A stretch of DNA of 42,459 bases from the NCBI GenBank assembly GCA_025459365.1, contig JALOQR010000007.1, positions 1 to 42,459 of the forward strand. The letters are read 5' to 3'. The notes beneath the pieces are model-generated. The model was not told where the DNA came from. It did not search any database and saw only the letters and a program-made list of their open reading frames with translations. The stretch comes from Fimbriiglobus sp. GTDB lineage: Bacteria > Planctomycetota > Planctomycetia > Gemmatales > Gemmataceae. The stretch's first letter is position 1, and the number at the start of each line of letters is the position of its first letter. This document shows positions 9,101 to 17,096 of the stretch, piece after piece. Both the position numbers and the translations under genes were made by a program.

Positions 9101-9904
9101 ATGCGCCTGACTCTGTCTACCCTGATCGCGATGCTGAGCATTAGTGCGGCCACCGCCGACGACCTGAAAGCAGTGAGCGACAAGCTCAAGCCGTTCGGCG
9201 GCGGCGCGTACAAGTCGGACACATTCGGGGTGGTGGTGTCCGTCGATGGCGAAAAGTTCACCGACAAAGAAATGGAGTTGGTCACCCCGGTGAACGGCAT
9301 GAACGCCTTCGCCGCCGTCCGCACGAAGTTGACCGCCACCGGCATCAAGGAACTCGCCAAATTCAAGGACCTGCGAGACCTCACGTTCATCGACATGACG
9401 CTCGACGACGCCGCGTTCGCCGAGATCGGCAAACTGAAGGGGTTGAAGAAACTCCGCCTTCAGAACGCTGGCACGAACGACAAGCGACTGAAGGAACTGG
9501 CCGCCTTGACTGGCCTGGAACAACTCGAACTGATCGGCTTCGGGTTGACCGACAAGGGATTCAAGGAACTCGCCCCGCTCACCAAACTCAAGACGCTCGA
9601 CCTGTTCGGGTCGGAGGTGACCGACGCATCGGCAGGGGTGATGGCCAAGATGACCAAGCTGGAATCGCTCTCGATCACCGGGGCGAAGGTGACGAACAAA
9701 GGCCTAAAGGACCTTGCCGGGCTGAAAGAGTTGAAGAAACTCGGGCTGGCAAACACCGAGATCACCGAGGCCGGGTTGGTGCAACTGGAGGGAATGAAAT
9801 CGCTCCGCGAACTCGACGTCTTCGGCCGGCCGAATGTCAGCAAGAAGGCAGCCGAGGCGCTCCAGAAGAAACTGCCCGACTTGAAGGTGAGCGGGGCGAA
9901 GTAA
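9101..9904 (+). CDS. secreted leucine-rich-repeat protein
   Basis: A 267-residue protein starting at ATG 9101 with GAGGTG four bases upstream. Residues 1-19 form a signal peptide (MRLTLSTLIAMLSISAATA). From about residue 75 to the end there are six to seven LRR units of about 24 residues with the pattern LKxLxxLxLxxTxITDxGLxxL, for example LTGLEQLELIGFGLTDKGFKEL and LKELKKLGLANTEITEAGL. This spacing is typical of the short bacterial LRR subtype that is plentiful in Gemmata-like planctomycetes. The fold suggests protein-protein binding outside the cytoplasm. No enzymatic domain is present. It is divergent from mnmG and convergent with the next gene. Confidence 0.8.
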   Translation: MRLTLSTLIAMLSISAATADDLKAVSDKLKPFGGGAYKSDTFGVVVSVDGEKFTDKEMELVTPVNGMNAFAAVRTKLTATGIKELAKFKDLRDLTFIDMTLDDAAFAEIGKLKGLKKLRLQNAGTNDKRLKELAALTGLEQLELIGFGLTDKGFKELAPLTKLKTLDLFGSEVTDASAGVMAKMTKLESLSITGAKVTNKGLKDLAGLKELKKLGLANTEITEAGLVQLEGMKSLRELDVFGRPNVSKKAAEALQKKLPDLKVSGAK

Positions 9905-10002
9905 GAAGCGGGAACGGCGAACCCCGGGCCAGTGACCGGGAGAGAGCGGGCCACCGAGTGCCCACCGATGCTCCCCCGGTCGCTGTTCTCTCCACCTTCA
10001 CG

Positions 10003-11133
10003 TCACTTCGGTTTACAGTGGCTCAGGGCCATCAGCATATAGCCACTCACCAGAGCGGGGTCGCCTTCCATCCAGCGATCGGTTTCGTTTGTCCAGCTAC
10101 CGTCGGTTTTTTGTCGTTTCTCGATCGCCCGGAACAGGTCGGTCCGCCAATCGTGCTTTGTTCCCTTGGCGTCCACGAATTCGTCTTCGCCTAGCACGCT
10201 GAGCGTCTTGGCCATCGTGTGGTAGTAGTAGTACAGTCCTCGCGCCGCGAGTTGCGGCGGCATACCAGGGTTGGCATCCACCGTGTAGTTCTTTCGCAGC
10301 CAGCCGAGTGCGTTCTTCACCCGTGGGTCGTCCTTCCCCACCCCGGCATAGATCAGGCTCTTGACTCCGGCGTAGGTCATGCTCCCGTAACCCGGCAGGG
10401 CGTCTTTTGCCCCGTCGAGTGGGTCGTCGGTTGTCTTGGTGCTCCCGCCGGCGGCGGCGCTGTAGATGAAACTGCCGTCGTTGATCTTTCCCGCCCACGG
10501 CATCTGGTTGTGCTCACTCTTCAGGTTTTGGCAGCGAGACACGAATACCTGGACCTTCTGGAAGGCCGGGTCGTCCGACTTCACCCCGGCGGCCACGAGA
10601 GCGTCGAGGAAGAACTGGGTGTTGCTCAGGTCGGGGCGGCTTTTGCTGTCGTAACCAGCTCCGCCAAAGAAGTCGTCTTCCGGCTTCTTCCCCTCGCCGT
10701 CATCCCACTGTAGTTTTTTCAGGAAGTCGGTCGCGTTGCTGACCACCTTCTTATATTTCTCATCTCGTTTGGCGGCGGTGAGGGCGAGCAGGTTCACGCT
10801 CGTCACGTAGTTTTGCAACCCTGGCTTCGGATCAGCCCCGGCGATGTGCCCGGCTTTCTCGTTGATCAGCCCCTCGATGAACGCCAATCCCTTGGCCGCC
10901 GGCTCGGTGTCTGGCTTGCTGCCAGTTTGAAGCAGTCCGGAGACGACCACTCCGGTCACACCAATGTTCTTGTCGGTGCTCCACCCACCCTTGTCATCCT
11001 GTTTTTCGTTCAGGAACTTGGTGGCCTTTTCGACGACCGCCTGCCACTCGGCGAGGGTCGGTTTCTTCGGTGGATCGGCGGCCAAAAGAGGGGATGCGAG
11101 CAGCAGTACGAAGAACAGTGGGGACCGCATCAT
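10003..11133 (-). CDS. secreted prenyltransferase/squalene-cyclase-fold (alpha-alpha toroid) repeat protein
   Basis: The track ORF starts far upstream, but ATG 11133 (second Met at 11130) has GAGGTG eight bases before it and begins a signal peptide, MMRSPLFFVLLLASPLLAA. The 376-residue product contains alternating helices with the repeated glycine/tryptophan signatures of squalene cyclase or prenyltransferase beta-like repeats: KQDDKGGWSTDKN, YGSMTYAGVKSLIYAG, RVKNALGWLRKNY, LYYYYHTMAKTL and KRQKTDGSWTNET. The DXDD or DCTAE catalytic motifs of true cyclases are not seen, so terpene cyclisation is unlikely. Planctomycetes carry many such secreted toroid proteins of unknown role. Its 3' end faces the LRR gene at a distance of about 100 nt. 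Confidence 0.75.
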   Translation of the reverse strand: MMRSPLFFVLLLASPLLAADPPKKPTLAEWQAVVEKATKFLNEKQDDKGGWSTDKNIGVTGVVVSGLLQTGSKPDTEPAAKGLAFIEGLINEKAGHIAGADPKPGLQNYVTSVNLLALTAAKRDEKYKKVVSNATDFLKKLQWDDGEGKKPEDDFFGGAGYDSKSRPDLSNTQFFLDALVAAGVKSDDPAFQKVQVFVSRCQNLKSEHNQMPWAGKINDGSFIYSAAAGGSTKTTDDPLDGAKDALPGYGSMTYAGVKSLIYAGVGKDDPRVKNALGWLRKNYTVDANPGMPPQLAARGLYYYYHTMAKTLSVLGEDEFVDAKGTKHDWRTDLFRAIEKRQKTDGSWTNETDRWMEGDPALVSGYMLMALSHCKPK

Positions 11134-11268
11134 GGAAGGCACCTCGGGAGTAAATGGCAGTGCAATCGTAGGCAGGGCAACGCCGGTGCCAAAGACAAAT
11201 GGCTGGAATTCGTGGGCTTCCGTGGCTGCGGTGGGCGTGCGGTAGCCAGTGGTGGATAAAATGTCGGC

Positions 11269-11610
11269 ATGACCCCCACCGCAGCCGATCCACACTTCCG
11301 CCGCGGAATTGAACTGTTCAACGCCGGCCGGTACTTCGACGCGCACGAGGAGTGGGAACACGTCTGGAGGTCTTGCCCCGCACCCGAGCGCCGGTTCGTC
11401 CACTCCTTGATTCACGCCGCCGTTGCTCTCTACCAATGGAGGAGGGGTCATTTTGCCGCCGCTCGCACTCAACTCGCTCGCGGAATGGCCAAGGCCGCCG
11501 ACTACCCACCCGCGTTCCTGGGATTGGATGCTGCCCGCTTGTGGAAAGATGTGGCTGCTGCCCTCGACCTACCGGATGGGTCTATCGCCGTTCGCCTGCA
11601 CTCGGGGTAA
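11269..11610 (+). CDS. DUF309 family protein
   Basis: A 113-residue cytoplasmic protein. The pattern FRRGIELFNAGRYFDAHEEWEHVWR followed by FVHSLIHAAVALYQWRRGHFAAA is the hallmark of DUF309, a small all-helical family whose biochemical role is unknown. The conserved HExxE and W residues are present. The stop at 11610 lies 5 nt before the ATG of the Lon-N-domain gene, so the two genes form an operon. No Shine-Dalgarno sequence is visible, and a TAAAAT hexamer ends six bases before the ATG, so the message might be leaderless. Confidence 0.82.
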   Translation: MTPTAADPHFRRGIELFNAGRYFDAHEEWEHVWRSCPAPERRFVHSLIHAAVALYQWRRGHFAAARTQLARGMAKAADYPPAFLGLDAARLWKDVAAALDLPDGSIAVRLHSG

Positions 11611-11615
11611 AGAGG

Positions 11616-12296
11616 ATGCGTGACGACCGGACGGCAGTTGAGACCTTCAGCGGCGTGGCACGGCTCTTTCCGTTGCCCAACCTCGTGCTATTCCCACACG
11701 TCGATCAGGGTCTGCACATCTTTGAGCCACGATACCGGCAGATGACCGCCGAAGCACTGGCCGGCGACCAACTCATCGCCCTCGTCCTCCTCAAGCCAGA
11801 CGAAGACTGGGAAACCGACTACGACGGCCGACCGGTGGTTGAATCGACCGCTTGCCTGGGGCGAATCACCAGTTCCGAGCAGTTGCCCGACGGGCGCTAC
11901 AACCTGAAACTGCGGGGTTTGACCCGATTGCGATTGGTCGAAGAAATACCTGACCCAGACAAGCTCTTTCGACTGGCCCGCGGAGAAGTGTTAGCCGACC
12001 GACCGCCCCCACCGGCGGAGGCGGTTGCCCTGCGGCGGGAGTTGCGTGAGGCGGTGCTACCCAGGTTCGACCCGACCGGCCCAGCGTACCACCAACTGAC
12101 CGCCCTATTCGACAGCGACACACCACTCGGGGCGGTGTGCGACCTGCTCGGATACGGCCTGCCACTGCCACTAGGGTTGAAGCAACAACTGCTCAGCGAA
12201 CCCGACGCATCGATCCGCACGCGGTGGATCATCGACGCCATCGGTGGACCAGGGCGGAAGTCGCGGGCTTTCCCACCGTCGTTCAGCCCGAACTGA
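11616..12296 (+). CDS. Lon protease N-terminal (substrate-binding) domain protein
   Basis: The track ORF begins at 11352 inside the DUF309 gene. The ATG at 11616, five bases after that gene's stop, gives 226 residues that start at the domain. LFPLPNLVLFPHVDQGLHIFEPRYRQM is the classic opening of the Lon N-terminal PUA-like domain (LON_substr_bdg). LIALVLLKP, ACLGRITSSEQLPDGRYNLKLRGLTRLRL follow as in stand-alone Lon-N proteins. The ATPase and protease domains of Lon are absent, and the length matches stand-alone members. The function is unknown; a peptide- or protein-binding role is presumed from the family. It is translationally coupled with the DUF309 gene. Confidence 0.85.
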   Translation: MRDDRTAVETFSGVARLFPLPNLVLFPHVDQGLHIFEPRYRQMTAEALAGDQLIALVLLKPDEDWETDYDGRPVVESTACLGRITSSEQLPDGRYNLKLRGLTRLRLVEEIPDPDKLFRLARGEVLADRPPPPAEAVALRRELREAVLPRFDPTGPAYHQLTALFDSDTPLGAVCDLLGYGLPLPLGLKQQLLSEPDASIRTRWIIDAIGGPGRKSRAFPPSFSPN

Positions 12297-12297
12297 G

Positions 12298-12519
12298 CTA
12301 TTTCTTTTCGGGTGCCTTCGCCTTGATCTTCTCCGGATTCGCCTTCTCCCACTCGGCCCACTTGGCGAACGCCGCCTTGCGGTTCTCCGACACCGGTTGT
12401 CTCTCGTCCGCCTGGAAGAAGTAGTTGAACAGCGCGTAGCGCAAGTCATCGGTCGCCATTGTCTTGTACTGGCCGATGTGAATTGGAATGGTCAGGGGAG
12501 TGAGCAGCCACTCCCTCAC
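12298..12519 (-). CDS. small conserved-looking protein of unknown function, 73 aa
   Basis: A 73-residue frame starting at GTG 12519, six bases downstream of the kinase stop codon, with an AAGAAGAAG run before it. A shorter form could start at the ATG at 12459 (MATDDLRYALFNYFF). The C-terminal third is rich in Lys, Glu and Ala (KWAEWEKANPEKIKAKAPEKK). No domain is recognised. The close spacing to the kinase gene suggests it is the last gene of the sigma factor-kinase operon, but it may also be spurious. It faces the Lon-N-domain gene with a one-base gap between stops. Confidence 0.5.
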   Translation of the reverse strand: MREWLLTPLTIPIHIGQYKTMATDDLRYALFNYFFQADERQPVSENRKAAFAKWAEWEKANPEKIKAKAPEKK

Positions 12520-12525
12520 TTTTGT

Positions 12526-14883
12526 TCACTTCTTCTTCAAGTCCCACAGCCGCACGGCTCCGTCGCGGCCACCGGAAATGACGTGCGGCGGTTGGCCGAC
12601 CACCTCGCGGGTGAACTTCACCACGTGGACCGCCTGCCTATGCCCACGCATGACCCCATCCTGCGTACCCGTTGCCGTGTTGAAGATCCGCACGGTGCCG
12701 TCCTGACCAGCTGCGGCCAGGTACCCACAGCACGGAGTGAACGCCAGGCTCCAGGTACCACCGTCGATGGTGGACATGGTGACGTCTTTCGGGGTGCCGT
12801 CATCGGCGTTCCACAGACGAATGGTCTTATCCCAGCCGGCGGTGGCGACCTGCTTGCCGTCCTTGTCGAAAGCCACTGCGTAAACGGGGCCGAAGTGCCC
12901 ATTCAAGGTGGCGAATTGGTCGGTCTGATTGCCCCGCCACAGCTTGGCCGTCTTGTCTGAGCCAGCGGTGGCAATCACGAACTCGCCCCCGCATCCGGTC
13001 GGCGAGAACACCAACCCGGTGAGGGACGACCCGTGCTCGTACACCACGAACGGTTTTTTCTCCACCTCGAGCGGCTTTCCCAGTTCAGCCACGTGAAACA
13101 CCGACACTCTTCCGTTCCACTCGCCGATGGCGAGGAAAAGCCCGTCTGGGGAGTAAGCCACCGCCCGCACCCCACTGGCGCCGCGGAACACGTCCTGGTC
13201 GGTCAGGCTGTTGTTGTTCAACTTCCATAACTTGACCGTTCCGTCTCCGCTGGCGGTGACGAACTGGGTGTCGTCGGTCGGGTGGTAGTCGATGCCCCAG
13301 ATCGGCCCCTTGTGCTTGGTGGGGGAGTGTTTGAGAGCACCGTCGGTCAGATCGTACAGTTTGAGTGTGCCGTCCTCGCTACCCAGTGCCAGGGTTTTCT
13401 TGTCTGGGCAGGCAGCCACCGACCAGATCGCGCCCGAGCCACCCTTGAACTCCTTGGCTGGGTTGTCGAGTTGCGTCTCACCGGCCGCCGCGACGATCAC
13501 CGGTTCGCCTGGGACTTCCACCGGGGGCTTGGATCCACCGAAGACCGCCCACGACCCGAACCCACCCAGCGTCAGGCCGAGGGCGAATGGGGCTGCCATG
13601 ATTGCCAGTAGTTTCCGGCGGTACTTCCGCTTGGCGATCTTGGAGAGGCTCGCAGCCGGAGAGATCGCGCACGGCGATGCCGGGGTATCATCGCACACGC
13701 CGTTCAGGTTGCTGGTATGGGCCCCGAGCACTGCCGCCACCTCGGCAGCGCTGTCGAGGCGGTCCTCGGCCGACTTGGCGAGCAACCCATCGACCACGTC
13801 CTCGAACCACTCGGGTACGTCCGGTACGACCTTCCGGAGCGGGCGGTGCGGGGTATCAGCGACCTCGCGCAGCACGGCCAGGGGGGTCTTTCCGTCGAAC
13901 GGCGGCTTGCCAGCGACCACCTCGTACAGCACCACCCCCAGGCTGAACAGGTCGGCACGGGCGTCGACTTCGTCCCCACGTGCTTGCTCTGGAGCCATGT
14001 AAAGGGGAGTACCCGACACATACCCGGTGCGGGTGAGTTTCAGATCTTCCGCGGCGCGGGCAAGGCCAAAGTCGGTCAACTTCACCCGATCGCCGGCCTC
14101 GATGAGAATGTTGCCGGGCTTGATATCGCGGTGGATCAAGCCCTGGGCATGGGCGGCCGCCAGACCGGCGGCGGCTTGCGCTCCCAGGCGTGCGGCGGCG
14201 GTCACATCCAGTTTGCCGACCCGCCGGAGCCGCTGTTCCAGGCTTTCACCGTTGATGAGTTGCATCACCAGGTAGGGGAGTCCGCTTCGACCGTCTTCAT
14301 TCACCAGGTGGACCGTCACGATATTTTCGTGGGTCACACTGCCGGCGGCACGGGCTTCCCGGCAGAACCGTTGACGTGCCACCTTGTTGGTGGACAGGTC
14401 CGGGTCGAGCACCTTGAGCGCGACGTCCCGTTGCAAGTCGGGATCAAAGGCGTGCAGCACCACGCCCATGCCCCCACGGCCGATCATGCGCACGATTTCG
14501 AAATGGCCGAACGTGCCGATACGGCCAGGGGTTGTGGTGGGAGTCAGGAAGGCAAGATCGTCGTCCAGGTTGGGCTTGGGTAGCGTCTGATACGCCCCGG
14601 TACGAGTGACCTCGACCACGACCCGATCAATAGCCCGCCAAACCGCCGCCGGTGGCTCAAACATCGGCAAGTGACGCACGGCCGCCGGAAGGGACCGAAC
14701 CTCCCCCGAGGCCACCGCTTCCATCACCTCCTGACAGCCGGGACAATCGCCCAAGTGCGCGGTCAACTCATCCGATTTGGTCGGATCAAGTTCCCCGTGC
14801 AACAACGACTGCAACTCTGCCCGCGAGGGGCAAGCATTGCTAGTGGCGTCGGGTGGGGTTTGGGTGGTAGTGCTCGGTGGCAT
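12526..14883 (-). CDS. Ser/Thr protein kinase with zinc-finger N-terminus, TM segment and WD40 propeller
   Basis: A 785-residue protein. Residues 20-60 look like a zf-HC2 anti-sigma zinc finger (His43, Cys47, Cys50 in AHLGDCPGCQ). Residues 128-395 are a complete Hanks-type kinase: IGRGGMGVV, the ATP-binding Lys157 in VALKVL, HRDIKPGNIL, TDFGLA and GTPLYMAPEQA. One membrane span (LLAIMAAPFALGLTLGGFGSW) follows near residue 430. The C-terminal part holds about seven WD40 repeats (for example KGPIWGIDYHPTDDTQFVTAS, FGPVYAVAFDKDGKQVATAG, HVISGGRDGAVRLWDL) that would lie outside the membrane. The ECF sigma factor gene is 40 nt upstream on the same strand. An anti-sigma-like role that responds through phosphorylation is inferred from the known ECF-STK associations of planctomycetes. 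Confidence 0.93.
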   Translation of the reverse strand: MPPSTTTQTPPDATSNACPSRAELQSLLHGELDPTKSDELTAHLGDCPGCQEVMEAVASGEVRSLPAAVRHLPMFEPPAAVWRAIDRVVVEVTRTGAYQTLPKPNLDDDLAFLTPTTTPGRIGTFGHFEIVRMIGRGGMGVVLHAFDPDLQRDVALKVLDPDLSTNKVARQRFCREARAAGSVTHENIVTVHLVNEDGRSGLPYLVMQLINGESLEQRLRRVGKLDVTAAARLGAQAAAGLAAAHAQGLIHRDIKPGNILIEAGDRVKLTDFGLARAAEDLKLTRTGYVSGTPLYMAPEQARGDEVDARADLFSLGVVLYEVVAGKPPFDGKTPLAVLREVADTPHRPLRKVVPDVPEWFEDVVDGLLAKSAEDRLDSAAEVAAVLGAHTSNLNGVCDDTPASPCAISPAASLSKIAKRKYRRKLLAIMAAPFALGLTLGGFGSWAVFGGSKPPVEVPGEPVIVAAAGETQLDNPAKEFKGGSGAIWSVAACPDKKTLALGSEDGTLKLYDLTDGALKHSPTKHKGPIWGIDYHPTDDTQFVTASGDGTVKLWKLNNNSLTDQDVFRGASGVRAVAYSPDGLFLAIGEWNGRVSVFHVAELGKPLEVEKKPFVVYEHGSSLTGLVFSPTGCGGEFVIATAGSDKTAKLWRGNQTDQFATLNGHFGPVYAVAFDKDGKQVATAGWDKTIRLWNADDGTPKDVTMSTIDGGTWSLAFTPCCGYLAAAGQDGTVRIFNTATGTQDGVMRGHRQAVHVVKFTREVVGQPPHVISGGRDGAVRLWDLKKK

Positions 14884-14923
14884 GGTATGTAGTGCAGGCA
14901 GGCAGCGGAACCAGGCCGGGGGA

Positions 14924-15535
14924 TCACCCCACCGCTTCGGCCTCGGCCATCAATTGTTGAACTTCGTCCCGGAGTCGGGCGAGAACGCGACTCTTAGCGA
15001 CATATACCGCCCCGGACGTCATGCTTAACTCTTTCCCAACTTCAGCCGCTCCCCGCCCCTCCACCGCCGTTCCCCAGAATGCTTGCCACGTGTTCGCCTG
15101 AAACTCATGCTTCACCCGCTCCATGGCTTTGCCGCTGAGCCGCCGCTGATACTCCAACTCCCACTCCGCCTCGCTTTCATCAGGCTTGCCGGCGAGTTGA
15201 TCGAGCCGTTCCTGAGCCATCCCATCGCCGCCCGCTTTCGGCCGGTTCTTGTTGGCAGACAAGAAGTTATACACTTTATTTCGGGTGACAGTGTACAGCC
15301 ATCCGCGAAAGGTGCCACGCTTCGGATCATAGTTGATGCGGTGGGCGTTGCGGGCTACGCTGCGGAGAACGTCTTGTACCAGATCAGCCGCGTCGGCATC
15401 CTGAAGGCCGCGTTTCCGGGCAAACCCGTAGACCACCGGTCCGTACAGGCGGGCGAATTCTGCCCACGCCTCCGCATCGTCCGTCGCGCGGATGCGGTTG
15501 AGGAGGGTTACTCGGGTGGCAGGGGCCTCTGCCAT
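14924..15535 (-). CDS. ECF-type RNA polymerase sigma factor
   Basis: The long track ORF is a fusion of an untranslated stretch with the real gene. The ATG at 15535 gives MAEAPATRVTLLNRIRATDD and a 203-residue protein of normal ECF length. Region 2 is EAWAEFARLYGPVVYGFARKRG followed by DADAADLVQDVLRSV. Region 2.3/2.4 is GTFRGWLYTVTRNKVYNFL. Region 4 is AEVGKELSMTSGAVYVAKSRVLARLRDEV, a clear helix-turn-helix. The gene lies 40 nt upstream of the zinc-finger kinase-WD40 gene in the same orientation, an arrangement known for planctomycete ECF groups linked to Ser/Thr kinases. It should direct transcription of a regulon that cannot be named from this window. Confidence 0.9.
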   Translation of the reverse strand: MAEAPATRVTLLNRIRATDDAEAWAEFARLYGPVVYGFARKRGLQDADAADLVQDVLRSVARNAHRINYDPKRGTFRGWLYTVTRNKVYNFLSANKNRPKAGGDGMAQERLDQLAGKPDESEAEWELEYQRRLSGKAMERVKHEFQANTWQAFWGTAVEGRGAAEVGKELSMTSGAVYVAKSRVLARLRDEVQQLMAEAEAVG

Positions 15536-15581
15536 TCGGACAGTTCCTGGGGTCGGGCGACGGTGTGAGGCTGCGGAAACT

Positions 15582-15612
15582 ATGATATCGGCCGGGGGGT
15601 CCGAAAGGCCAA
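15582..15612 (-). promoter_or_regulatory. possible promoter upstream of the sigma factor gene
   Basis: On the minus strand TTGGCC (15612-15607) and TATCAT (15587-15582) are separated by 19 nt. The -10 hexamer matches the consensus at five positions; the -35 is weaker and the spacer is long. It lies 47 nt before the sigma factor start in the divergent gap shared with the NagA-like gene. Confidence 0.3.
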
Positions 15613-15622
15613 CGAACCGGGG

Positions 15623-16744
15623 GTGAGGGCCATGCTTATCCACGCCCGCCACTTCGCCACCGGTCAATCGATTGCCGTCTCCTCCGACGCGGGCCGAGTG
15701 GTTTCCATTACCGATTCCGCCAACACCCCGGACGGCTGGATCGCCCCCGCCTTCTTCGACATTCAGATCAACGGCGGACACGGCCTCGGGTTCACCAATC
15801 CTGCCCTCACCCCAGACCACGTTCGCACCATCGCCGACCTCTGCCGCACCCACGGCATCGGCGGCTTCTGCCCGACCGTCATCACCGCTGCCCTCGACAC
15901 CCAACTTCACGCCTTCCGCACCCTCCACATCGCCGCCGAACGTGATCCCGAACTTGACAACCGCATCCCCGCCTTCCATCTCGAAGGGCCCTACATCTCG
16001 CCCGACGACGGTCCCCGCGGGGCACACCCGAAAGCCCACGCCCGACACCCGAACTGGGACGAATTCCGCCGCCTGCAAGACGCCGCCGGCGGGCGTATTC
16101 GCATCCTGACGATGGCGCCGGAACTTCCCGGAGCGGTGACGTTCATCGAACGGGTGACCGCTGCCGGAGTCCAGGTGAGCCTCGGGCACACAGCAGCAAC
16201 GGCGGCACAGATTGCCAATGCGGTAAACGCTGGAGCAACGCTCAGCACGCACCTGGGCAACGGCTGCCACGCCACCCTCCCCCGCCACGACAATTACATC
16301 TGGGAGCAGTTGGCCAACGACCAACTCATGGCGAGCGTGATCGCCGATGGGCACCACCTTCCGCCGGCGGTGTTAAAGAGCCTGATCCGGGGGAAAACAC
16401 CGGGACGGGTGATCCTGACCTGTGACGCGGGAACATTCGCGGGCAGTGCGCCGGGGCGGTATTCAGACTGGGGAGGTGAGGTGGAGGTGTTGGCGGGAGG
16501 GAAGATTGTGGTGCCGGGCACACCGTTTTTGGCGGGATCGGGGGTGTTCACGGACCATTGTGTGAGCGGGGTACTGCGGTGGGGCGGGGTGAGTTTGGGG
16601 GAAGCGATCGAGATGGCAAGCATCCACCCCCGAACGCTACTGGGCCTGCCAGTGCCAACACTCGCAGTGGGGGGCTGTGGGCCGTTCGTGCTGTTCGACT
16701 GGCAACCGGGCGAAGAGGTGACGATACGGCGAGTGGTGGGGTGA
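15623..16744 (+). CDS. nagA: N-acetylglucosamine-6-phosphate deacetylase (NagA-like)
   Basis: A 373-residue amidohydrolase-superfamily enzyme that would convert GlcNAc-6-phosphate to GlcN-6-phosphate and acetate in the cytoplasm. The start is either GTG 15623 or ATG 15632 (three residues shorter). Visible landmarks are WIAPAFFDIQINGGHG, AFHLEGPYISPDDGPRGAHP, the metal-ligand His in VSLGHTAA, a second in STHLGNGCHA, the substrate contact ADGHH and the catalytic Asp in ILTCDAG. The segment STHLGNG replaces the usual THLFNAM and TCDAG replaces VTDA, so it is a divergent member. All expected metal and catalytic residues remain. No nagB or transport gene is adjacent. It is divergent from the ECF sigma gene with a gap of 87 nt. 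Confidence 0.8.
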   Translation: MRAMLIHARHFATGQSIAVSSDAGRVVSITDSANTPDGWIAPAFFDIQINGGHGLGFTNPALTPDHVRTIADLCRTHGIGGFCPTVITAALDTQLHAFRTLHIAAERDPELDNRIPAFHLEGPYISPDDGPRGAHPKAHARHPNWDEFRRLQDAAGGRIRILTMAPELPGAVTFIERVTAAGVQVSLGHTAATAAQIANAVNAGATLSTHLGNGCHATLPRHDNYIWEQLANDQLMASVIADGHHLPPAVLKSLIRGKTPGRVILTCDAGTFAGSAPGRYSDWGGEVEVLAGGKIVVPGTPFLAGSGVFTDHCVSGVLRWGGVSLGEAIEMASIHPRTLLGLPVPTLAVGGCGPFVLFDWQPGEEVTIRRVVG

Positions 16745-16751
16745 TTAGCCT

Positions 16752-16916
16752 TCATTCTCGACAGTCGAGCGACAGTAGGTGTCCCATGAACACCGCCCAG
16801 GAAGCCCGCTCATGAGTGATCTTCCCCACGGTAAAGTGGATAGTGAGTGAGCGGCTGTCCGGGTTGTGTCTCCGTTCGAACTCGTCCGGGGTCTTGTACT
16901 CCAGGCTGTAACAGTT
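16752..16916 (-). pseudogene. possible transposase C-terminal remnant
   Basis: Reading the minus strand from 16916 to the stop at 16752 gives 54 residues that include YSLEYKTPDEFERRHNPDS. The Y-x(5)-TPDEFE pattern resembles the end of IS3/IS481-type integrase-core transposases. Nothing upstream in any frame extends it, so at most the tail remains. The call is tentative and rests on a short motif. Confidence 0.25.
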
Positions 16917-17096
16917 GACAGGTCGGCAGATCGCTTCGCGATCCCAAAAGTAATTCAGACGATACTTTCCCCGGCCTCACACCGACCAACCCGAGCACCC
17001 GCATCCCATTGCAAGAGAGCAGCGCTCTGGTGGCCCCTGACAGCACGGCCAAGCGGCTTCCGATTCCGAGAGAGTAGTACGCGAGGAGGACTGGAC
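16917..17096. other. non-coding DNA in a probable mobile-element scar
   Basis: No convincing gene. It contains a perfect 6-bp inverted repeat with a three-base centre, GATCGCTTCGCGATC at 16929-16943, and an AGGAGG motif at its right end that belongs to the next gene. The track ORFs crossing it are shadows. Confidence 0.4.

Noticed and set aside
9905-10002. Bidirectional terminator between the convergent LRR and toroid genes
   Set aside because: Only a 5-bp CCCGG/CCGGG stem with an 8-nt loop and no T tract was seen.
10003-11133. Squalene-hopene cyclase or other terpene cyclase
   Set aside because: The repeats fit the fold, but the protein is too short, is secreted and lacks the catalytic Asp motif.
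12495-12515. Hairpin GGGAGTG-AGCAGC-CACTCCC as an intrinsic terminator
   Set aside because: It lies inside the small 73-aa frame, has only a 7-bp stem, and the following T-rich stretch on the plus strand runs into the kinase stop region. It may be coincidence.
17021-17042. Possible insertion-sequence end (minus strand TGTCAGGGGCCACCAG...)
   Set aside because: I could not find a matching inverted partner within the scar, and no IS family could be assigned.
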